Source of the DNA: an uncultured Collinsella sp. | GTDB lineage: Bacteria; Actinomycetota; Coriobacteriia; Coriobacteriales; Coriobacteriaceae | Direction of reading: 5' to 3' | NCBI GenBank assembly: GCA_900540895.1 | Contig: UQHV01000007.1 | Span: 32,763 to 96,762 of the forward strand | Length of the DNA stretch: 64,000 bases | Shown: positions 1 to 8,926 of the stretch, piece by piece | Position numbering within the stretch: the first letter of the stretch is position 1 | How the letters are laid out: each line of letters starts with the position of its first letter | Translations under genes and position numbers: made by a program | The notes under the pieces: model-generated | Told to the model about the DNA's origin: nothing | What the model saw: the letters and a program-made list of their open reading frames with translations, nothing else | The model's database searches: none

Positions 1-1
1 G

Positions 2-1093
2 GCCGACGTCGCCATCGCCCAGCTCGCCCGCGAGCTCGGCGTGTCCCAGGCGGCGCACGCGGGCGTGACGCTCGACATGTACTACTGGGGCGTGTTCCGC
101 GACTCGCCCAGCAACCGCGGCAAGCCGCGCTCAAAGGCGAGCCTACGCGAGTACGACGGCCAGATGGACAACTACATCTCCCCCGTCCTGGGGTCGGTCG
201 ACATCTCCGAGATCACCCACGATATGATGCGAAGCTGCATCGAGCGCTCGGGCGCGCCGGCCAAGACCAAGACGACACTCCGCGCCGTCATGCGCCGCGC
301 CTTCGATGACGGATGGGTGACGGTGGAGCCCTTCCGCCGCCGCGTCATAGCGCCCAAGGCCAAGCAGGCGCCCGTGGAGCCGTGGAGCATCCCCGAGGCC
401 GCCGAGGCGCTGCGCAGGCTCGCCGCCAGCGACGACCGCGCGGACCTGGTCATGAACGCCTACCTCATCCTGGGCCTGAGCGGACTGCGCAAGGAGGAGG
501 CGCTGGCCGTGCGCCCGTGCGACCTCAAGGTCACCACGACCTACGACTTCGCCACTGGGCAGCCGACCGTGTCGGAGTACATCGAGGTCTGCCGCGCGTA
601 CACGGACGAGGACGGCGTGAAGGAGACCAAGAACGCCCATTCCGTGCGCACCGTGCCGGTTTTATTGGCGGGCCGCGAGCGCCTGCACCAGATCATGGAC
701 GAGCTGCGCCCGAGCATAACCGTCGAGGGCGGCACTTCGGTTACGGAGCAGGTGCGGGAGTGGAGCGGACAGCGCATCGTCAATATGCGCGGCGATAATC
801 TCGTGCGGGCGTGGCGGCGCATGTGCGTGCGCCATGACCTGCGGTATATCCCTCCTAAGGCCCTGCGCCACACGTCCGAGACCATCATGGCGGCGACCGA
901 GGTCGACCCGCTGAGCATCATGGATCTGCACGGTCATACGGACCTGGGGACAGATTACCGCCATTACATCAAACCGGGCCTCGCGGAGCGCGAGAAGGCC
1001 GCCAGGCAGGTCGGGCGCGCTCTGCAGATCGTCGAGGGCGGCGGCGCGGGCGGCGGTTTTAATGGCACCGGTCTGGACGCCGAGACGCTCTGA
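2..1093 (+). CDS. Tyrosine recombinase/integrase, 5' end outside window
   Basis: The reading frame is open from base 2, so the gene starts left of the window; the first in-frame start codon seen (GTG, base 41) is unlikely to be the real one. The visible part has an N-terminal SAM-like/core-binding region followed by a catalytic domain. The first catalytic Arg is in LSGLRKEEAL (bases 488-490). The second motif reads PPKALRHT, so the usual first His is Lys but the Arg-His pair is kept. Then come the GH motif (LHGHTDLG) and the nucleophile region DYRHYIKP. Such enzymes integrate and excise phages and conjugative elements through a covalent 3'-phosphotyrosine. Its 3' end faces a tRNA-Lys 160 bp away, the usual arrangement at an element end. 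Confident for the family; element type unknown. Confidence 0.88.
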   Translation, partial: ADVAIAQLARELGVSQAAHAGVTLDMYYWGVFRDSPSNRGKPRSKASLREYDGQMDNYISPVLGSVDISEITHDMMRSCIERSGAPAKTKTTLRAVMRRAFDDGWVTVEPFRRRVIAPKAKQAPVEPWSIPEAAEALRRLAASDDRADLVMNAYLILGLSGLRKEEALAVRPCDLKVTTTYDFATGQPTVSEYIEVCRAYTDEDGVKETKNAHSVRTVPVLLAGRERLHQIMDELRPSITVEGGTSVTEQVREWSGQRIVNMRGDNLVRAWRRMCVRHDLRYIPPKALRHTSETIMAATEVDPLSIMDLHGHTDLGTDYRHYIKPGLAEREKAARQVGRALQIVEGGGAGGGFNGTGLDAETL

Positions 1094-1133
1094 TTTGCGT
1101 TTTCTAGGTCCGCCACCAGCGAAATGCATAAAA

Positions 1134-1165
1134 CGCCCCCTGCCGCGCATAAACGGCAGGGGGCG
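1134..1165. terminator. Hairpin after integrase
   Basis: A perfect 12-bp stem (CGCCCCCTGCCG / CGGCAGGGGGCG) with an 8-nt loop lies about 40 bp after the integrase stop codon. It is flanked by A-rich sequence on both sides but has only a weak T tract, so it may work in either direction. Confidence 0.6.
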
Positions 1166-1213
1166 TAAAACGTGAACGGTAACGGACGGTTATGATTCGA
1201 CTTCTCGGTAAAC

Positions 1214-1241
1214 AAAAAAGGCCAACGCCGAAGCGCTGACC
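1214..1241 (-). terminator. Terminator of the tRNA-His/tRNA-Lys unit
   Basis: Read on the minus strand, GGTCAGCGC-TTCG-GCGTTGGCC is followed at once by six T residues, 11 nt beyond the encoded CCA of tRNA-Lys. This is a standard intrinsic terminator. Confidence 0.8.
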
Positions 1242-1252
1242 TGTGCGTTCTT

Positions 1253-1328
1253 TGGTGGGCCGTCAGGGGGTCGAACCCTGGACCTTGGGATTAAGAGTCC
1301 CCTGCTCTACCAACTGAGCTAACGACCC
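1253..1328 (-). tRNA. tRNA-Lys(CTT)
   Basis: Cloverleaf on the minus strand: acceptor GGGTCGT pairs with ACGGCCC, the D arm is GCTCAGTTGGTAGAGC, the anticodon loop CTCTTAA gives CTT, and the T arm contains GGTTCGAACCC. CCA is encoded at 1253-1255. Its 3' end faces the integrase, so it is the likely attachment site of the element to the left. Confidence 0.95.
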
Positions 1329-1350
1329 GATATCAACACGAAGCAAGAAT

Positions 1351-1428
1351 TGGGGTGGGTAAAGGGACTCGAACCCTCGACCTACGGGACCACAACCCGT
1401 CGCTCTAGCCAACTGAGCTACACCCACC
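1351..1428 (-). tRNA. tRNA-His(GTG)
   Basis: Cloverleaf on the minus strand with anticodon GTG in loop TTGTGGT. It has the extra 5' G(-1) opposite discriminator C73 that identifies tRNA-His, and an encoded CCA at 1351-1353. It lies 22 bp upstream of tRNA-Lys and is probably cotranscribed with it. Confidence 0.95.
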
Positions 1429-1593
1429 GTGTCCTGTGCGCTTCGCGCTCGACTATTATTGCAAGGAACGCCATGCGATGCAAGCCCCAATTTTCAAGAA
1501 TTTTGAAAAGAGTTTTTTGGATCCATTTCGGTCAAATCCTACCGGTTCCATAGGAGTAAACTTGCCCCACTGCAAATCCTCGAAAGGACCGTC

Positions 1594-2775
1594 ATGAAAG
1601 AACTCTCCAACCGCACGGCAAGATTTACCGATTCGGTCATCCGCCGCATGACACGCATCTCCAATAAGTACGACGCCGTCAATCTCTCGCAGGGCTTCCC
1701 TGACTTCGATCCCCCGGCGCAGTTGCTCAACAGCCTGTGCGCCATCGCCAGCGACCCCAAGCCGCTCTATCACCAGTACTCCATCACCTGGGGCTCCCAG
1801 GCCATGCGCGAGGCGCTCGCCGCCAAGCAGGAGCACTTTATGGGCATGCCGGTCGACCCCAACCAGAACGTCGTGGTCACCTGCGGTTCCACCGAGGCCA
1901 TGATGGCCGCCATGATGACGGTCACGAACCCCGGCGACAAAGTCGTCATCTTCTCGCCGTTCTACGAGAACTACGGCGCCGACACCATCCTTTCGGGTGC
2001 CGAGCCCATCTACGTGCCGCTCAACCCGCCCACATTCGACTTTGACCGCGAGACGCTCGAGGCAGCCTTCCGTGACAACGACCCCAAAGCCATCGTCCTG
2101 TGCAACCCTTCCAACCCCTGCGGCAAGGTCTTTACGCGCGAGGAGCTCACCTTTATCGCCGACCTCTGCAAAAAGTACGACGCATACTGCATTACCGACG
2201 AGGTATACGAGCACATCGTCTACGCGCCCCACGAGCACGTCTATATGGCCACGCTGCCCGGCATGTTCGATCGAACCATCAGCTGCAGTTCGCTGTCTAA
2301 GACGTACTCCATCACCGGCTGGCGTCTGGGCTACACCATCGCCCCGGCTCAGATCACCGAGCGCATTAAAAAGGTCCACGACTTCCTCACCGTGGGTGCT
2401 GCCGCTCCCCTGCAGGAAGCTGTCGTCACCGCCCTCAAATTCGACGACAGCTATTACCAGGAGGTCCTCAATCTCTATACCGCCAAACGAGACCTGTTCT
2501 GCCAGGGACTCGACAGCATCGGTCTTGAGCATAACGTGCCGCAGGGCGCCTACTACGTCATGATGGACATCTCTGAGTTTGGCTATGACAGCGACCTCGA
2601 ATTCTGCGAGGATCTCGCGTCTAAGGTGGGCGTGGGCGCCGTGCCCGGCTCGAGCTTCTTCCGCGAGCCCGTCAACCATCTGATTCGTTTCCACTTTGCC
2701 AAGCGAGACGAGACGCTCAACGCAGCGCTGGAGAACCTCAAGTCGTTACGTGATAAAATCAAGCCGCGCGGGTAA
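1594..2775 (+). CDS. Class I/II PLP-dependent aminotransferase
   Basis: A fold-type I aminotransferase of 393 residues, the usual length. Visible landmarks are NLSQGFPDFDPP near the N terminus, the NPSNPCGK motif, the TDEVYEHIVY loop, and the PLP lysine K236 in SSLSKTYSITGWRLGY, followed by the conserved GWRLG arginine. It transfers amino groups between an amino acid and a 2-oxo acid; the closest groups are aspartate/aromatic and kynurenine-type transaminases, and the exact substrate cannot be read from sequence. An AAAGGA ribosome-binding site sits 7 nt before the ATG. A hairpin terminator follows, so it is probably transcribed alone. Confidence 0.85.
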   Translation: MKELSNRTARFTDSVIRRMTRISNKYDAVNLSQGFPDFDPPAQLLNSLCAIASDPKPLYHQYSITWGSQAMREALAAKQEHFMGMPVDPNQNVVVTCGSTEAMMAAMMTVTNPGDKVVIFSPFYENYGADTILSGAEPIYVPLNPPTFDFDRETLEAAFRDNDPKAIVLCNPSNPCGKVFTREELTFIADLCKKYDAYCITDEVYEHIVYAPHEHVYMATLPGMFDRTISCSSLSKTYSITGWRLGYTIAPAQITERIKKVHDFLTVGAAAPLQEAVVTALKFDDSYYQEVLNLYTAKRDLFCQGLDSIGLEHNVPQGAYYVMMDISEFGYDSDLEFCEDLASKVGVGAVPGSSFFREPVNHLIRFHFAKRDETLNAALENLKSLRDKIKPRG

Positions 2776-2802
2776 GGACGGCCCAGCAACTAAAGCAACC
2801 AA

Positions 2803-2844
2803 AGAAGCCTCGCACCGCCCGCCGCGTTGCGAGGCTTCTTTTTA
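2803..2844 (+). terminator. Intrinsic terminator after aminotransferase
   Basis: An 11-bp stem (AGAAGCCTCGC / GCGAGGCTTCT) is followed by a T-rich tail, about 30 bp after the aminotransferase stop codon. Confidence 0.85.
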
Positions 2845-2916
2845 TAGCGCTTTCTTAAATGGTTTAGAGCCCTATACTTTAGGCACGGAGCAACTCGTCC
2901 CAGAGAGAGGAATACT

Positions 2917-3807
2917 ATGGCAGAACAGCAGCTTATCGGAGCGCTCGAGGCCGGCGGCACCAAGATGGTCTGCGCCACGGGCTATGCAGACGGTACGGTC
3001 CTGGAGCGCGAGCAGATCGCGACCACGACCCCGCAGGAGACCGTTGAGGCCGTCAATGCATGGTTTGCCGACAAGGGCATCGCCGCGCTGGGCATCGGCG
3101 CCTTTGGCCCCACCGCGGTCAACCCCGCCTCGCCCCAATACGGCAAGATCCTGGAGACGCCCAAAACGGCATGGCGCTACTTCGACCTGCTGGGCACCAT
3201 CCAAAACGAGCTCAATATTCCCTGCGGCTACGACACCGATGTCAACGTTGCCTGCCTGGGCGAGGTCACCTTTGGTTGCGCCCAGGGCCTCACAGACGTG
3301 GTCTACCTGACCATCGGCACCGGTGTGGGCGCCGGCGTGCTCTCGGGCGGTAAGCTCGTACACGGCATGATGCATCCCGAGGCCGGCCACATCCTGGTCA
3401 CGCGCGACCCGCGCGACACCATCGGCGAGCATAGCGCTTGCCCCTTCCACGACAACTGCCTCGAGGGCCTCATCGCCGGCCCCGGCGTTAAAAAGCGCTG
3501 GGATGGCAAGAGCGCCGGAGACATGGCCGATGACCCGGAGGCCATGGACCTGCTCGCAGGCTATCTGGCACAGGCGCTCATGACCTACACGCTGTGCTAC
3601 GCGCCGCAAAAGATCATCATCGGCGGCGGCGTGGCCGACCACACCCCCATCGTGCCGCTCGCACGCAAAAAGTGCGCCGAGATACTCAACGGCTATATCG
3701 TCACGCCCGAGGTCAACGACATTGATACCTACATTGTCAATAACAGCCTCGAGGGCAAGCAGGGCATCATGGGTTGTCTCGCCCTGGGCGCACAGGCGCT
3801 CCAGTAA
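2917..3807 (+). CDS. ROK-family sugar kinase (fructokinase-like)
   Basis: The 296-residue product starts with the ROK phosphate-binding signature GALEAGGTK (residues 8-16), has the IGTGVGAG phosphate-2 loop, and carries the zinc-binding segment GH...H-x-x-CPFHDNC typical of bacterial ROK fructokinases. It phosphorylates a hexose, most likely fructose, at the 6-hydroxyl using ATP. An AGAGAGGA ribosome-binding site precedes the ATG. There is no neighbouring sugar transporter or hydrolase, so the physiological substrate is inferred only from the family. It ends at a bidirectional terminator shared with the convergent VanZ-like gene. Confidence 0.85.
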   Translation: MAEQQLIGALEAGGTKMVCATGYADGTVLEREQIATTTPQETVEAVNAWFADKGIAALGIGAFGPTAVNPASPQYGKILETPKTAWRYFDLLGTIQNELNIPCGYDTDVNVACLGEVTFGCAQGLTDVVYLTIGTGVGAGVLSGGKLVHGMMHPEAGHILVTRDPRDTIGEHSACPFHDNCLEGLIAGPGVKKRWDGKSAGDMADDPEAMDLLAGYLAQALMTYTLCYAPQKIIIGGGVADHTPIVPLARKKCAEILNGYIVTPEVNDIDTYIVNNSLEGKQGIMGCLALGAQALQ

Positions 3808-3893
3808 AGGACACCTCAACGGGGCGCGGCGTAGCCAAACTCGCAAAACGCCCGGACAACGCCGTCACGCCCCGCAGAGGCCCTCAAACGCAT

Positions 3894-3935
3894 AAGGCCG
3901 CCTAGGACCAAGCAAAACGTCCTAGGCGGCCTTTT
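3894..3935. terminator. Bidirectional terminator between convergent genes
   Basis: A 15-bp perfect stem, AAGGCCGCCTAGGAC / GTCCTAGGCGGCCTT, has a T run on the plus side and CTTATG on the minus side. It lies between the ROK kinase (+) and the VanZ-like gene (-). The right arm contains the VanZ gene's stop codon and last codons, so that gene ends inside its own terminator. Confidence 0.85.
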
Positions 3936-4371
3936 TGGTGTACATCAGCGAACGTAAGAGATATCGGAGCACGACGCCTGTCGTCGCCCCGCAGCAGTCA
4001 ATCATCACATCGGTAATCATGCCGGCGCGACCGGGCACAAAAAGCTGGATCGTCTCGTCGATAGAGGGGACGAGCAGCAAGAACACCGCCGTGGGCAGCA
4101 ACACATCAAACGTGCGCCGGCCTTCGAGGTCAAAGGCGTGCGTCGCCAAAATGCCAAGCACCATGTACTCGGTAAAATGAGCACACTTGCGTACGACGAA
4201 GTTGGTCACCCAATCGAATGGAAGCCCCAGGGCCTGCAAAAAGCCGCGAATGGATTCCATGATCGACAGGCTCAACGAACCAGAGCCTGTACCGGGAACC
4301 AGCGAATTGCCCCAAATGAAGAGTACCATGGCGCAGGCGACAAGAGCCCATTTTCGATCGACCTTAACCAT
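3922..4371 (-). CDS. VanZ-like membrane protein
   Basis: A small membrane protein of 149 residues with an N-terminal transmembrane segment, the VanZ-family motif RKCAHFTEYMVLG, two further hydrophobic segments, and the SIDETIQLFVPGR segment. VanZ-like proteins affect teicoplanin sensitivity or the cell envelope in some bacteria, but most have no known role. I chose the ATG at 4371, 12 nt after a GGAGG. A GTG at 4392 in the same frame would add seven residues and overlap the upstream gene. It is directly downstream of, and probably cotranscribed with, the Ala-rich membrane protein. Confidence 0.75.
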   Translation of the reverse strand: MVKVDRKWALVACAMVLFIWGNSLVPGTGSGSLSLSIMESIRGFLQALGLPFDWVTNFVVRKCAHFTEYMVLGILATHAFDLEGRRTFDVLLPTAVFLLLVPSIDETIQLFVPGRAGMITDVMIDCCGATTGVVLRYLLRSLMYTKKAA

Positions 4372-4378
4372 GCGGCAA

Positions 4379-5830
4379 TTATGCCTCCGCACGCAGCGGC
4401 GTAAAGCTGGCGGTACCGCCCTCGATAACGCTCAGATAGGCACGGCCCGTGCGCTTGACGGCCGCAGACTGCAGACGGTTGATCTCTTCCTCGAGAATCT
4501 GATTGACGCGCTCATGACGACGGTTTTCCATAACGCCGGCAGCGATAGCCTCGGCGCGCTCGATACCCTCGCGCGAGATACGCGCGGTATCCTCGGGAAG
4601 CACAGAGCTGTGGCGGCCGACATAGACGGGAGCAACCGAGACGGGTGAGGCTGCAGGCGTGGGCACCGCCACGGGGGCGGGCTCAGCGACCTCGGCCATG
4701 ATCGCCATAGCAGCGGCCCACATGTCCTCGTGGCCCGAATAATCGGCCATGGGGATATCTTCCTCAAGAGAGGCATCGGGGAGACTGTCGGTGTCCACGC
4801 GATCCTGTGCATCGATAGAGGCAGTGATGGCGGCGGGTTCGTCCAGATCGGCGAGATCCACACCCTTGGCATCGGAAATGATGGGCATGCTGGCGAGCTT
4901 GGCGTTGTACGGCGCCGCCTCCGCGGCCTGCATTTGGGCCGAAGCGCCCCAAAGCGAGCTTTCGGCAGCACGGCGAGCGGCGACGGTCTCCTCATCGACA
5001 GCCAGGGGCTCGTCGGCAAAGGGATCGGAGACAGGAGCCGGCTGAGCTGTGCTCTGCTGGCCGGCCGAAGCAGCAGCCGCGGCAGAGGTGTACGCAGCCG
5101 ACGACGCGCCGTTATAGGCGGCATTGTTGGCGGCATTGGCTACAAGCGCCACGAAAGCTGCGGTGCTGCCCGCAGGGGCGGCGTGAGAGCCCGAGACGGC
5201 GCGTGCGGCAGCGGCAATGTCATCGCGATTGTAAGAACCGGTCTTTCCACCGTTGGTGAGCTCGTCGATTGCGACCTGGTAGACATCGCGCGAACGCGCA
5301 GGATCGCAGCTGACCGGGGAATCGTCATCGAGCATGCTGTCGATCATAGACCAGGCGTCGGCCTCATCCATGGCGTTAGCCGCGCGCGCGATGGTGGGAA
5401 CGCCATCGTCGGCGTGGCGGCGCTGGAACGCACCGGTCAGGCCGGAGAGAAATGCGGGAGAAGGCTGTGCGGCATTGGCTTGATCGGCCGGGACCGCAGG
5501 CTGAGATGCCGCCCCCTGCTGCTGCGCGGGAATCGAAGCGGTCTTGAACTCGCTGTGGGTCCGGCCAAACTGAGCGGCACCGCCCACAGCATCGGGCTCG
5601 AACAGGCGGCCATCGTGCTCGGCACGATACTCGGAGATGCCCAGCGAGACTGCATAGATGCCCACGCCCGCCACCGCACCAACGGCAAAGGGAACCGCGC
5701 CCGCGACAACCGTCTCATTAACCGACGAGAACGGCAACGTCGCAGCATACATCACCACGGGGGCGGCAAGGCCGATCCCGCAGGAAAGTCCGGCAAGGAC
5801 TGCTCGTTGTGTTGCATCAGAAGAAGCCAT
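4379..5830 (-). CDS. Unknown Ala-rich membrane protein
   Basis: I do not recognise this 483-residue protein. It has two hydrophobic segments near the N terminus (about residues 8-30 and 40-63), then a long low-complexity stretch rich in Ala, Pro, Gln and Asp (about 85-400), and a charged, probably helical C terminus (RISREGIERAEAIAAGV onward). The layout suggests a membrane anchor with a large disordered cytoplasmic or surface part. The start is the ATG at 5830 with GGGGAGA 5 nt upstream; a TTG at 5857 is possible but less likely. It is followed after 7 bp by the VanZ-like gene. Confidence 0.6.
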   Translation of the reverse strand: MASSDATQRAVLAGLSCGIGLAAPVVMYAATLPFSSVNETVVAGAVPFAVGAVAGVGIYAVSLGISEYRAEHDGRLFEPDAVGGAAQFGRTHSEFKTASIPAQQQGAASQPAVPADQANAAQPSPAFLSGLTGAFQRRHADDGVPTIARAANAMDEADAWSMIDSMLDDDSPVSCDPARSRDVYQVAIDELTNGGKTGSYNRDDIAAAARAVSGSHAAPAGSTAAFVALVANAANNAAYNGASSAAYTSAAAAASAGQQSTAQPAPVSDPFADEPLAVDEETVAARRAAESSLWGASAQMQAAEAAPYNAKLASMPIISDAKGVDLADLDEPAAITASIDAQDRVDTDSLPDASLEEDIPMADYSGHEDMWAAAMAIMAEVAEPAPVAVPTPAASPVSVAPVYVGRHSSVLPEDTARISREGIERAEAIAAGVMENRRHERVNQILEEEINRLQSAAVKRTGRAYLSVIEGGTASFTPLRAEA

Positions 5831-6080
5831 GAGCTCTCCCCATCTTCCAGCACCCAAATCGCATCATTTAGTTGGCTGCGCGAGAGAAGATGAAGCGGGA
5901 CATGCGTCCCAAAGCAACGGTATATGGTTCGTTTCATCTGCGTTTTCCGTCGCGAAGCTTAAAAGTTATTATGCGAAACCGACCCTCCGATTGCAAGCGA
6001 TGAGGCCGGATTGTGACCCGAAATCCGCTGCTTGTCGGTCATAAGGTCAAAAATTGTTGCCGAGTGGCGCCATAAAGAAA

Positions 6081-6104
6081 GGGCCGGGGCATAAACCCCG
6101 GCCC
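6081..6104 (-). terminator. Terminator of rho
   Basis: GGGCCGGGG / CCCCGGCCC is a 9-bp GC-rich stem with a 6-nt loop. On the minus strand it is followed by TTTCTTT, 42 bp after the rho stop codon. The rest of the 5831-6145 gap is the leader and promoter region of the unknown membrane protein; I see no gene in it. Confidence 0.85.
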
Positions 6105-6145
6105 GATTGCCCGTTCTTATGGCGATATAGCGTGCGGCTTATGGT

Positions 6146-8704
6146 CTAAAACGTCTGCTCGTAGTCGCTGTGTTTTTTGGCCGAACGCACCAGGAACTCC
6201 TGGTTGGTGTTGGTGCCCTTAAGACCCTTGATAAACGACGCCGCCGCGCGCTCGGTGTTGTTCATGCCGGCGAGGATGCGACGCAGGCCAAAGACAAACG
6301 GGCGCATCTGCTCGTCGACCAGCAGGTCCTCGTTGCGTGTACCGGAGGCAACGGGGTCAATGGCCGGGAAGATGCGGCGATCGGCAAGATCGCGGTCGAG
6401 CTTGAGTTCCATGTTGCCGGTGCCCTTGAACTCCTCAAAGATGACCTCGTCCATCTTTGAGCCGGTGTCGATGAGGGCGGAGGCGAGGATGGTGAGCGAG
6501 CCACCGTTCTCGATATTGCGGGCTGCACCCAGGAAACGCTTGGGCGGGTAGAGGGCTGCCGAATCGACGCCGCCCGAGAGGATACGGCCCGAGGCAGGTG
6601 CCGCCAGGTTGTAGGCACGGGCAAGACGCGTGATGGAGTCGAGCACCACCACGACATCGCCACCCAGCTCCACAATGCGCTTGGCGCGCTCGATAACGAG
6701 CTCGGCCACGCGGGTGTGGTTGTCGGCGGGCATATCGAAGGTCGAGGCAACGACCTCGCCCTTGATGGAGCGCTGCATATCGGTGACCTCTTCGGGGCGC
6801 TCGTCGACGAGCAGGCAGATGAGGTGCACCTCGGGGTTGTTGATCGAGATGGACTGGCAGATCTTCTTAAGGATCGTTGTCTTGCCGGCCTTGGGCGGCG
6901 ACACGATCAGGCCACGCTGGCCCTTGCCGATCGGCGACACGATATCGATGGCGCGACCGGTAATGGAATCCTTGCCGTGCTCCATACGCAGCGGCTCGTT
7001 AGGATAGACCGGGGTAAGGTCGCCGAACTTGGGGCGGTTGCGGATCTGCTCGGGATCCATGCCGTTAACGGTCGTGATCTTGGCGAGGCCGGCGCGCTTG
7101 TCGCCGCCGCGCGAGGGGCGCAGCGAGCCCTCGATGACATCGCCCGTGCGCAGACGCGCGGAGCGGATGAGGTAAGCGGGGACGAAGGCGTCCTCGTTGG
7201 ACTTCATGTAACCGTGGGCGTGAATGATACCGGAGCTGTCCGGGCGAATCTGCAGGATGCCCTTAATATCGCGGAAGCCCTCGGCCTTCGCGGCAGTCGT
7301 GTAGATCTCCTCGACGAGCTCGGCCTTCTTCTTGCCGGTCGTCTCGATCTCGAACTCTTTTGCCTTCTCGCGCAGCTCGGCGACCTTCATGGCCGCAAGC
7401 TCCTCGCGCGAAAGCGTGGGCTCGGTGGGGGCGGCGTTACGCTCCTTGTTGCGCTGTTTGCGGTCGCGCTGACGGCCGCGGCGATCGTTGTTGCGATCGT
7501 CCTTGCGGTCGTTGCGCTCGTCGTTGCGCTTGTGCTGACGGCGGTTGGGGCGAGCGCCCTCTTCGGTCTCGACGCCTTCGGCAGCCGTGGCAGCAGCATC
7601 GGTACCGGACGGAGCCTCGCCCTCTGCCTTGGTGTCGGTGTTGGCATGGTTGCTGGGTTCGGCGTCGCCCTGCTGCTCGGCAACCTTGGCCTTTGCAGAC
7701 TTCCTGCGCGTACGCCTGGACTTATCAGTCGGCGGCTGATCGGAGTTCTCGGCCTCGGAAGCGGCATCGGCGGTTGCCTCGGAGGACTTGTCGTCGACGG
7801 GCTTGGCGTCGGCCTTGGCCTTGGACTTCGTCGAACGCTTTGCCGCGGTGCGACGGCTACGGCCGGGGCGGACATCGGCGGGCTCGGCATCGACAGATGC
7901 GGGAGCCTCGGTGGACGGAGCGTCCTGGACCGACGCGTCGGCCGTGGCCGCGGGCTCGGCCGTCACCGCTGCGCTCCGAGCAGCAGCTGCTGCGGCAGCG
8001 GCTTTCTCGGCCTCAACAAACGCCTTGGGCTTGCGGCCGCGACGATGCGGACGCAGAGCCGGGTCAACGGCGGGAACCTCGTTGGCCTCAGCGGGCACGA
8101 CGGGCTCAGCGGAGGGAGCATCCTCCCCTGCCGCGGAACGAGCCGGAGCTTCAGCGACCTCAGGAGTCGGCTGCTCAGCGGGCTGCTGCGTCTTGGCTGC
8201 CGCACGGCGACGCGTGCGCGGCGCCGGCTTCTCGGCCATCTGCTCGGCAGCAGGAGCCTCATTGGCCGCCGGAGCCTCGAGTACGCCCGGCACGGCAAGC
8301 TCGGTCAGTGCCGCGGCCTCGCGCTCTGCAGCGCGACGGCGGGCGCGCACTACCTGGGCCTCGCTGATCTGTGCCAGCGCACGGGCCTGCGCGACCTCAT
8401 CGGAAATGGGGGCCGACGCATCGGCGGCAGCGGGCCGCTTCGCGCGCGTGGTGCGCGTCGTGCGACGCTTAGGCTTTGCGGCCTCCTCGCCGTCCACAGC
8501 AGGCTTGGCCACACGACGCGTGCGCTTGGGCTTGGCGGGTGCAGCCTCCTCGCTAGCAACGGGCATGGCAGGCGCGGCGGCCTTAGGCGCCTCAGGAGCC
8601 GAGACCTGCGCCGGCGTGGGCACCACGGCCTGGTCCGACGTAACCGGTGCAGCGGGAGCCGTTTGCGTCGTCGTTATTTCGTTTTCTTGTTGTTGATCAG
8701 ACAC
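6146..8704 (-). CDS. rho: Transcription termination factor Rho with long N-terminal extension
   Basis: The RNA-dependent ATPase that ends transcription as a hexameric ring. Of 852 residues, the last 420 or so are the standard Rho: RhoN domain from LSREELAAMKV (about residue 431), cold-shock-like RNA-binding domain (RPDSSGIIHAHGYM), Walker A SPPKAGKTT with K608, and Walker B VVVVLDSITRLARAYN. The first 430 residues are low-complexity, rich in Ala, Pro, Lys, Arg and Glu with many KRRTTR-like basic patches. High-GC actinobacterial Rho proteins often carry such inserts, which add RNA binding. The start is a GTG with a weak ribosome-binding site, so the exact N terminus is uncertain. Confidence 0.95.
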   Translation of the reverse strand: MSDQQQENEITTTQTAPAAPVTSDQAVVPTPAQVSAPEAPKAAAPAMPVASEEAAPAKPKRTRRVAKPAVDGEEAAKPKRRTTRTTRAKRPAAADASAPISDEVAQARALAQISEAQVVRARRRAAEREAAALTELAVPGVLEAPAANEAPAAEQMAEKPAPRTRRRAAAKTQQPAEQPTPEVAEAPARSAAGEDAPSAEPVVPAEANEVPAVDPALRPHRRGRKPKAFVEAEKAAAAAAAARSAAVTAEPAATADASVQDAPSTEAPASVDAEPADVRPGRSRRTAAKRSTKSKAKADAKPVDDKSSEATADAASEAENSDQPPTDKSRRTRRKSAKAKVAEQQGDAEPSNHANTDTKAEGEAPSGTDAAATAAEGVETEEGARPNRRQHKRNDERNDRKDDRNNDRRGRQRDRKQRNKERNAAPTEPTLSREELAAMKVAELREKAKEFEIETTGKKKAELVEEIYTTAAKAEGFRDIKGILQIRPDSSGIIHAHGYMKSNEDAFVPAYLIRSARLRTGDVIEGSLRPSRGGDKRAGLAKITTVNGMDPEQIRNRPKFGDLTPVYPNEPLRMEHGKDSITGRAIDIVSPIGKGQRGLIVSPPKAGKTTILKKICQSISINNPEVHLICLLVDERPEEVTDMQRSIKGEVVASTFDMPADNHTRVAELVIERAKRIVELGGDVVVVLDSITRLARAYNLAAPASGRILSGGVDSAALYPPKRFLGAARNIENGGSLTILASALIDTGSKMDEVIFEEFKGTGNMELKLDRDLADRRIFPAIDPVASGTRNEDLLVDEQMRPFVFGLRRILAGMNNTERAAASFIKGLKGTNTNQEFLVRSAKKHSDYEQTF

Positions 8705-8883
8705 AGTGTTTGCTCAACTTTCTTTTCAAGCCCTGCGATCACATGCTCCCTGCATATACCTTCAGGGCGGCTAAACAGTCTAGCTCCGTCCAAAAAGCGA
8801 CGGGCACCATTGATCTGTATCGAGATGATTGCGTCAAATACGCAGCGTAAGTGTAACACAACCGCTGCCACCTGCAACTTAGT

Positions 8884-8926
8884 CATCGGAGACGTTCATA
8901 AACGACTAGTCAAAAGGGACACTCCT
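8884..8926. repeat. Degenerate GGGGACGTTC/GGGACACTC repeat copy
   Basis: The arrangement GACGTTCATAAACGACTAGTC then GGGACACTCC matches, with mismatches, the copy at 28342-28395 (GACGTTCTTAATCGACTAATC then GGGACACT). It is the most diverged copy in the window. Confidence 0.5.
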
